Assembly: GCA_020160915.1 (NCBI GenBank)
Contig: JAIUPK010000002.1
Location: forward strand, 496,001 to 560,000
Source of the DNA: Actinomycetota bacterium
Lineage (GTDB): Bacteria; Actinomycetota; Actinomycetes; Actinomycetales; Microbacteriaceae
Direction: 5' to 3'
Length of the DNA: 64,000 nucleotides
Shown in pieces: positions 59,354-64,000 of this stretch. The notes under the pieces are model-generated. The model did no database searches. It had not been told where the DNA came from and saw nothing but the letters and a program-made list of their open reading frames with translations. Made by a program: the position numbers and the translations under genes. Numbering within the stretch: the first letter of the stretch is position 1; each line of letters begins with the position of its first letter.

Positions 59354-61864
59354 CTAGAGCAGGTTGAGCTCGCGGCCGCGACGCACAGCGGCCGGTCGGC
59401 TGTTGACCTCGAGCTTGTCGAAGATGTGCTTGGTGTGGGTGCGCATGGTGTTGAGCGAGACGTACAGCTGGCGCGCGATCTCGGGGCCAGACAGCTCCGT
59501 TGCCAGCAGCCTCAGTACGTCGAGCTCGCGTTCGCTGAGCAGCTCCGGTGTCGCTGTGGCGACCCGGCCCGCGGTTCCGACCCGCTCTGCGGTGCCGACC
59601 CGGCCCGCGGATGACGCGCCCCCCAGCAACTCGCGGATCTCAGTAACCCGTGCCGCACGCCCCCCGGCCTCCGCCGCGGCGAGCAGTCGCCCGAGCAGCT
59701 CGTTGGCCTCGTCAGTGCGACCCTGCGCCAGCAGCAGCCGCGCCAGCGTGATCTGGCCGTACTCGCCGAGGTAGGTCGGCTCGTCGTCGCCCGTCAGCCC
59801 TAACTCGCCGATCGCGGCGGCCGCCTCCTCGAGGCGGCCCTGCTCGATCAGGATGCGTGAGCGCATCGCACCGATCGGTCGGGCATCGGGGAAGAACCCG
59901 CGCCGGTAGTGACGCTGCGCCGACGCGAGCAGGTCGAGCGCAGCATCCGGGTCGCCTTCGGCTTCGCGCAGCCGGGCCATCGAGACGAACCAGCGGAACC
60001 GGTGCTCGGGGGAGAAGGCGTGGTCGCCCAGAGCCTCTGCCGTGGCCAGGTGATCGCGGGCGGACTCCAGCTCGTGAGCTTCGATGAGCAGCTCGGCGAG
60101 ACCCGAGTGCAGGTCGGCAACCGGAGGCTCGCCGCGGCCGTCGGCGAGCCCCTCGTCGGTGGCGATTCGCAGCGCGTCCTCGTAGGCACGGATAGCCTCC
60201 GGCAGACGCCCCAGAGGTAGGAGCATGTCGGCGACGACCGTGGCGGTGCTCAGCGCGTCGGTGAGGTTGCCCGCCAGTCGCAGGTTCGTGGCCGACTCCC
60301 CGAAGGCCCGCACCCCCGCCTCGAGGTCGCCGCGCGCCGCGGCGGCGAGCCCCAGCATGCCGGCGGCCGCACCCCGCCCGAGGTGGTCGTCGGGTGCGGC
60401 CAGATCGCTGGCGCGCTGGGCGTTGGTCTGCACGCCCGCGAGGTCACCACTGGCCTGCGCGACAGCTGCCCGGTAGAGCGACATGGTCACCGGCAGCGAT
60501 CGAAGCTCCTCACCGTCGCCAGAGTCGTGGTCGCCGCTGGCGAGCAGCCGCTCTGCGGTGACGAGCCATGGTTCGACGCCGTCGAGCTCGCCGCGAAGAA
60601 TGTGCGCCCACGCGGAGAAGACGCTCAGCACGGGCATGCGCCCGACGGTCTCCTCGGGCAGCTGGGCGAGCCAGCGCAGCAGCTGGGCATCCTGCCGGCT
60701 CTTGCGCACCCCGGGAATCGCCGCCTCGATCAGACGGGCCGCCCGCGGGTAGTCGGATGCGGCGAGCGCATGGCCCACCGCCTCGTCGGGGGCGTCGTTG
60801 TGCTCCAGCCATTCGCTGGCCCGCACGTGCAGTGCTGCCTCGTACTCGGGACCGTGCGCGAGAAGGCGTGACTGCAGCACGTCGGCGAACAGGTGGTGAT
60901 AGCGGTACCACTGTCGGCGGTCATCGAGGGGCACGACGAACAGGTTGGCGCGATCGAGGGCCTCGAGCATCTCGGCGCCGCCCTTCTGCCCGGTGACGGC
61001 GTCACAGAGCGGGCCCGACAGCCGGTCGAGGATCGAGGTCTGACAGAGGAACTCCCGCACGTCATGCGACGCACGATGCAGCACCTCCTCGATGAGGTAG
61101 TCGATCACGAACCGGTTGCTGCCCGCGAAGTCGGCGATGAAGGCAGGGATGTCGCTCTGCTCGCGCATCGACAGCGCTGCCAGTTGCAGCCCCGCAATCC
61201 AACCCTCTGTGCGGGTCTCGAGGGCTGTGACATCCTCCGGCGAGAGGGTGAGGCCCATGGCCTGGTTGAGGAAGGAGGCCGCCTCCTCGGGGGTGAATCT
61301 GAGGTCTGCGGCACGCAGTTCGGTGAGCTCACCCCGGGTGCGAAGGCGGGCGAGCGGAAGCAGCGGGTCCGAGCGGCTCGCGAGCGTGAGCCGCAGCTGC
61401 GGGGGCACGTTGTCGATGAGGAAGGCGAGGGCGTCGCCGATCGCGGCATCCTCGATCAGGTGGAAGTCATCGAGCACGAGGATGACGCGACCCGACCCCT
61501 CGGCGATCTGGTTGATCAGCGTGGCCAGGGTCTCTTCGATCGGCTGCTGCGGGTCGAAGTCGCCGACGCTGACGCCCGCTCGCTGGAGTGCGGCGAAGAG
61601 GTAGGTGAAGAAGCGCGCCGGCTCGTTGTCGTTCTCGTCGAGGGAGAGCCAGGCGACCCGCACGTCGGGATCGCGGCGGGTCGCCTCGGAGAGCCATTCG
61701 CTCACGAGCGTGGTCTTGCCGAAGCCCGCGGGCGCCGAGACGAGGCTCAGGCGACCGCCCGATTCGAGGCCGTTCTGCAGCCTCTTCACCAGTCGCGGAC
61801 GGCCGACGGCCTCGGGGCGCGACGGCGGCACGAAGAGCTTTGTTGCCAGGACCGGCATCGCCAT
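59354..61864 (-). CDS. LAL-type (MalT-like) LuxR family transcriptional activator
   Basis: 836 residues, the usual size for large ATP-binding LuxR regulators. The STAND-type ATPase begins with VSAPAGFGKTTL (Walker A, Lys50) and VILVLDDFHLIED (Walker B, about residue 128). A winged helix and a long TPR-like repeat region (about 400-760) follow. The C-terminal 65 residues form the LuxR helix-turn-helix (LSERELDVLRLLATELSGPE, then SLNTMRTHTKHIFDKLEVNS). It presumably activates the adjacent operon on binding an unknown inducer and ATP. A short VGTAGRV/VGTAERV repeat lies just before the HTH. Confidence 0.92.
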   Translation of the reverse strand: MAMPVLATKLFVPPSRPEAVGRPRLVKRLQNGLESGGRLSLVSAPAGFGKTTLVSEWLSEATRRDPDVRVAWLSLDENDNEPARFFTYLFAALQRAGVSVGDFDPQQPIEETLATLINQIAEGSGRVILVLDDFHLIEDAAIGDALAFLIDNVPPQLRLTLASRSDPLLPLARLRTRGELTELRAADLRFTPEEAASFLNQAMGLTLSPEDVTALETRTEGWIAGLQLAALSMREQSDIPAFIADFAGSNRFVIDYLIEEVLHRASHDVREFLCQTSILDRLSGPLCDAVTGQKGGAEMLEALDRANLFVVPLDDRRQWYRYHHLFADVLQSRLLAHGPEYEAALHVRASEWLEHNDAPDEAVGHALAASDYPRAARLIEAAIPGVRKSRQDAQLLRWLAQLPEETVGRMPVLSVFSAWAHILRGELDGVEPWLVTAERLLASGDHDSGDGEELRSLPVTMSLYRAAVAQASGDLAGVQTNAQRASDLAAPDDHLGRGAAAGMLGLAAAARGDLEAGVRAFGESATNLRLAGNLTDALSTATVVADMLLPLGRLPEAIRAYEDALRIATDEGLADGRGEPPVADLHSGLAELLIEAHELESARDHLATAEALGDHAFSPEHRFRWFVSMARLREAEGDPDAALDLLASAQRHYRRGFFPDARPIGAMRSRILIEQGRLEEAAAAIGELGLTGDDEPTYLGEYGQITLARLLLAQGRTDEANELLGRLLAAAEAGGRAARVTEIRELLGGASSAGRVGTAERVGTAGRVATATPELLSERELDVLRLLATELSGPEIARQLYVSLNTMRTHTKHIFDKLEVNSRPAAVRRGRELNLL

Positions 61865-61909
61865 GTGCTCATCCTAGGGATCGCGGGGCTGGCGGCCGGC
61901 CGCGCGCCG

Positions 61910-62155
61910 TCAGCGGCGAGCGGCGCGGATCGCTCCGTAGATACGCATGAGCTGCGGCACGACGAGGTACACAGCCACCGGCACAACGACCACGGTGAGC
62001 ACGAGGGCACGGAGCACGGGATTCCAGTCCGTGGCGAAGGGCGCGATGGCGAAGAATCCGAGGGTCACCAGCGGGAAGATCGCGATCCAGGTGATCACGG
62101 CGCGCACGTGGATCGACGGCGGGCGAGGGGTTGAGGGGGTGGGGGAGGTGGACAT
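61910..62155 (-). CDS. Small two-helix membrane protein, paralogue of the 55.7 kb gene
   Basis: 81 residues: a Pro/Ser/Thr start, PPSIHVRAVITWIAIFPLV, VLRALVLTVVVVPVAVYLVV, and an Arg-rich end. The two copies in this window share most residues across both helices. AAAGGAACCACC precedes the ATG, a leader much like that of the DUF4389 gene. It lies 40 bases after the flavoprotein gene and may share its transcript. Function unknown. Confidence 0.72.
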   Translation of the reverse strand: MSTSPTPSTPRPPSIHVRAVITWIAIFPLVTLGFFAIAPFATDWNPVLRALVLTVVVVPVAVYLVVPQLMRIYGAIRAARR

Positions 62156-62194
62156 GGTGGTTCCTTTCGTTGGGGGTGGGACTGGAGCATCCAG

Positions 62195-63133
62195 TCAGGG
62201 GTGTCGAGCCGCGACTGCGGCATCGAGGTCGTGAGCGAGCAGCCATCCGCTGATGGCGATCGCGCTGGCGCTGCCCGCACCGGCGGCGGTGATCACCTGC
62301 GCGGTGGGGGTGACGACGTTGCCCGCGGCCCAGACGCCCGGGATGCTCGTCTCCCCAGTCGCGGAGGTGGTGACGAGTGCGGTCTCGGGGTCGATCGCGC
62401 AGCCGAGCTCGTGCAGCACGTCGTCGTTCGGTCGGGGGCGCGGAGCCACGAAGACTGACTCGCAGGGCAGCACCGTGCCGTCTGAGAGGGCAACGCCGCT
62501 CAGCGAGCCGGCGGCACCCACGAGATGGGACACCGCGGCATCCGTGACTGAGACGCCGATCGCCGCCAGGCGGTCGCGATCGGTCGAGGCCAGCGGGATG
62601 CCGTTGCTCACGAACTGCACCCGGTCGCTGTGCCGGCGCAGCAGGCCGGCCTGCCGCAGTGACACGGCCGGGCTCGCGCCGCCGATCACCACGATCGACT
62701 GGTCGCGCACCTCGTAGCCGTGGCAGTAGGGGCAGTGGTGAACTGAGCCGCCCCACCGGTCGCGGAGCCCGGGGATGTGCGGCAGTTCGTCGGTGAGGCC
62801 CGTGGCGACCAGCAGCGCGCGGGCGGTAGCAGTATCGCCGGAGTCCAGGGTGGCCACAAACGTGCCGCTGGCGTCGCGGTGAATCCCCGCCACCCGCGCG
62901 GACCGGATGACGCCGCCGTAGCCGAGCACCTCGGTGCGGCCGGTCGCCAGGAGCTCGGCGGGGGGCATCCCGTCGCGGGAGAGGAAGCCGTGCATCTCGG
63001 TCGCGGGGGCATTGCGGGGTTCACCGGCGTCGATGACCAAGGTGCGCCACCGCGCACGCGAGAGCACGAGGGCCGCGCTGAGGCCGGCGGCCCCGCCGCC
63101 GATGATGATCACGTCGTGGTCGGTGTTGGTCAT
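62195..63133 (-). CDS. Thioredoxin-reductase-like FAD/NAD(P) oxidoreductase
   Basis: 312 residues. FAD-binding IIIGGGAAGLSAALVLSRA at the N-terminus, a redox CPYC (Cys134, Cys137) in HHCPYCHGYE, the NAD(P) loop VIGGASPAV, and the second FAD motif PGVWAAGNVVTP. The plan matches thioredoxin reductase and its relatives, but the substrate protein is unknown. No thioredoxin gene is adjacent; the window's thioredoxin-like protein is extracytoplasmic. It is divergent from an XRE-cupin regulator across 77 bases. Confidence 0.88.
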   Translation of the reverse strand: MTNTDHDVIIIGGGAAGLSAALVLSRARWRTLVIDAGEPRNAPATEMHGFLSRDGMPPAELLATGRTEVLGYGGVIRSARVAGIHRDASGTFVATLDSGDTATARALLVATGLTDELPHIPGLRDRWGGSVHHCPYCHGYEVRDQSIVVIGGASPAVSLRQAGLLRRHSDRVQFVSNGIPLASTDRDRLAAIGVSVTDAAVSHLVGAAGSLSGVALSDGTVLPCESVFVAPRPRPNDDVLHELGCAIDPETALVTTSATGETSIPGVWAAGNVVTPTAQVITAAGAGSASAIAISGWLLAHDLDAAVAARHP

Positions 63134-63143
63134 GGCCCCATGG

Positions 63144-63190
63144 TTCCACGGGGCGTTTCAGAACCGGGAGAACTGTTGCCGAAACTGGAA
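63144..63190. promoter_or_regulatory. Nested inverted repeat between the flavoprotein and XRE genes
   Basis: Arms GTTTC (63155-63159) and GAAAC (63181-63185), with outer TTCCA (63144-63148) and TGGAA (63186-63190). The symmetry is imperfect because the outer arms are spaced differently on each side. A possible site for the XRE regulator; weak evidence. Confidence 0.35.
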
Positions 63191-63210
63191 CGTCGTGCTT
63201 GCATGGGCGG

Positions 63211-63798
63211 ATGAGCACCTCCCAGCGCATCGACACCGAGCTCGGCCAGATCGCCCCCCGCCTGCGTCAGGCGCGCCAGAAGAAGGACGTGACTCTGGAG
63301 GAGCTCTCCAAGTCGACGGGGATCTCCAAGAGCACGCTGTCACGGCTGGAGTCCGGTCAGCGCAAGCCGAGCCTCGAGCTGTTGCTGCCGATAGTCGCCG
63401 CCCTGGCGGTGTCGCTCGACGACATCGTCACCTCGCCGCGCATCGAGGATCCCCGGGTGCAGCAGAAGTCGACCCGGGCCGACGGCCGCATCCTCACACC
63501 CCTGTCGCAGCAGCACGGCGAACCGCAGGCGTTCAAGATCACCATCCCGGCGACCGACCGCGAACCCGCGCTGCGCACTCACGGTGGATACGAATGGATC
63601 TACGTGCTGTCCGGTCGGCTGCGACTCGTGCTGGGCGAGCACGACATCGTGATGGGGGCGGGGGAGGCTGCCGAGTTCGACACGAAGAACCCGCACTGGT
63701 TCGGTGCGTCGGGCGCGGGCCCGGTGGAGATCCTGAGCATGTTCGGCAAGCAGGGGGAGCGCATCCATCTACGGGCTCGGTCGAAGGGGGCCGCGTGA
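63211..63798 (+). CDS. XRE family regulator with cupin domain
   Basis: 195 residues from ATG 63211. An XRE helix-turn-helix (about 10-68; VTLEELSKSTGISKSTLSRL) precedes a cupin domain (about 110-190) with RTHGGYEWIYVLSGRLRLVL and a His-containing NPHWFGASG. The cupin likely binds a small ligand. By position it may control the divergent flavoprotein gene. Its stop overlaps the next gene's GTG by 4 bases. Confidence 0.9.
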   Translation: MSTSQRIDTELGQIAPRLRQARQKKDVTLEELSKSTGISKSTLSRLESGQRKPSLELLLPIVAALAVSLDDIVTSPRIEDPRVQQKSTRADGRILTPLSQQHGEPQAFKITIPATDREPALRTHGGYEWIYVLSGRLRLVLGEHDIVMGAGEAAEFDTKNPHWFGASGAGPVEILSMFGKQGERIHLRARSKGAA

Positions 63799-64000
63799 CG
63801 CACAAGCTCACCCTCGACCAGGCCCGCCGCATCGCCGTGGGCGCGCAGCTGCTCGACGCGAATCGTCCCGGCGATGTGGTCGGCGTCGCCGAGCAACTCG
63901 GCGCGATCAAGATCGACCCGACCGCGACGATCGCGCCCGCCGAGAACACCATCCTCTGGTCTCGCATCGGTGCGACCTACGAGCCCTCGCAGCTCACGAA
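63795..64000 (+). CDS. AlkZ/YcaQ-like winged-helix DNA glycosylase (partial)
   Basis: Only the first 68 codons are inside the window. The start GTG 63795 overlaps the XRE stop. LTLDQARRIAVGAQLLD and LGAIKIDPTATIAPAENTIL are typical of the HTH_42 family that includes AlkZ/YcaQ, which unhook DNA interstrand crosslinks or remove alkylated bases. The catalytic QxQ/QxD region would lie downstream. The family match is good but functional subgroup cannot be decided. Confidence 0.75.
   Translation, partial: MTHKLTLDQARRIAVGAQLLDANRPGDVVGVAEQLGAIKIDPTATIAPAENTILWSRIGATYEPSQLT

Noticed and set aside
62180-62196. Hairpin GACTGG-N5-CCAGTC as terminator of the flavoprotein gene
   Set aside because: Six base pairs is weak for this GC content and it overlaps the gene's stop codon; not strong enough to list as a feature.
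1-64000. tRNA or rRNA genes
   Set aside because: I looked for GGTTCGA-type T-loop regions with matching acceptor stems and for conserved rRNA segments and found none I could support; a dedicated scan would be decisive.

Overview
The window is about 70% GC, gene-dense, and reads as one stretch of ordinary chromosome from a Gram-positive actinobacterium, most probably a member of the Microbacteriaceae (genus not resolvable by eye). Supporting signs are the short operons joined by 4-bp ATGA/GTGA overlaps, frequent GTG starts, a DUF222/13E12 HNH endonuclease, CIRCE plus HAIR heat-shock operators, a P-type ATPase and VIT/ferritin protein of actinobacterial type, and two families of short palindromic intergenic repeats (GTTGAGTAG...GTATCGAAAC and GGTGATCGAGCCTGTCGAGATC). 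I see no transposase, phage gene, CRISPR array, rRNA or tRNA gene.

Layout. 1-3.2 kb: end of a secreted alpha/beta hydrolase, a VOC protein, two membrane proteins. 3.2-5.4 kb: purN-purH. 5.5-9.1 kb: a pair of half-size ABC exporters. 9.1-12.4 kb: small enzymes, an alkyltransferase-like protein, GNAT, NADP-isocitrate dehydrogenase and a YdeI protein. 12.4-17.9 kb: hsp20 under two heat-shock operators, a P1B-like metal ATPase, and a three-gene flavin redox operon (FMN-binding lipoprotein, ApbE, and an NqrB/RnfD-like membrane domain fused to a ferredoxin reductase). 17.9-26.3 kb: an amino-sugar locus (ROK repressor, sugar ABC importer without its own ATPase, ROK kinase, nagB, a sortase-anchored SGNH hydrolase, nagA). 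26.3-27.2 kb: purU. 27.3-32 kb: a five-gene operon of NCS1 permease, isochorismatase-type amidohydrolase, GntR regulator, ADP-ribosylglycohydrolase homologue and PfkB kinase, which looks like an uncharacterised nucleoside or base-riboside salvage pathway. 32-34.7 kb: an MFS carrier and a cytoplasmic GH20 hexosaminidase. 34.7-37.3 kb: a ZTP (pfl) riboswitch followed by glyA and folD. 37.3-39.9 kb: UDP-glucose dehydrogenase and an SGNH-GAF fusion. 39.9-45.1 kb: galK-galT, a divergent DeoR regulator, galM and a ferritin/VIT iron protein. 45.2-51.3 kb: a conserved hypothetical, the HNH protein behind a LexA-like box, a SHOCT protein, a two-component system, CcdA and a membrane thioredoxin. 51.5-55 kb: IclR regulator with CoA-transferase A/B and thiolase. 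55.1-63.1 kb: a GIY-YIG protein, membrane proteins, an oxidoreductase operon and its likely LAL-type LuxR activator, and a thioredoxin-reductase-like flavoprotein. 63.2-64 kb: an XRE-cupin regulator and the start of an AlkZ-like glycosylase.

Common threads. One-carbon and purine metabolism recurs (purN, purH, purU, glyA, folD, the ZTP riboswitch). Amino sugars and galactose are fed in by the nag and gal loci, while ugd draws on UDP-glucose. The other striking feature is micro-scale: palindromic repeats and tandem duplications sit exactly on gene boundaries, supply stop codons, and in two cases have become coding sequence inside scoB and the neighbouring thiolase.
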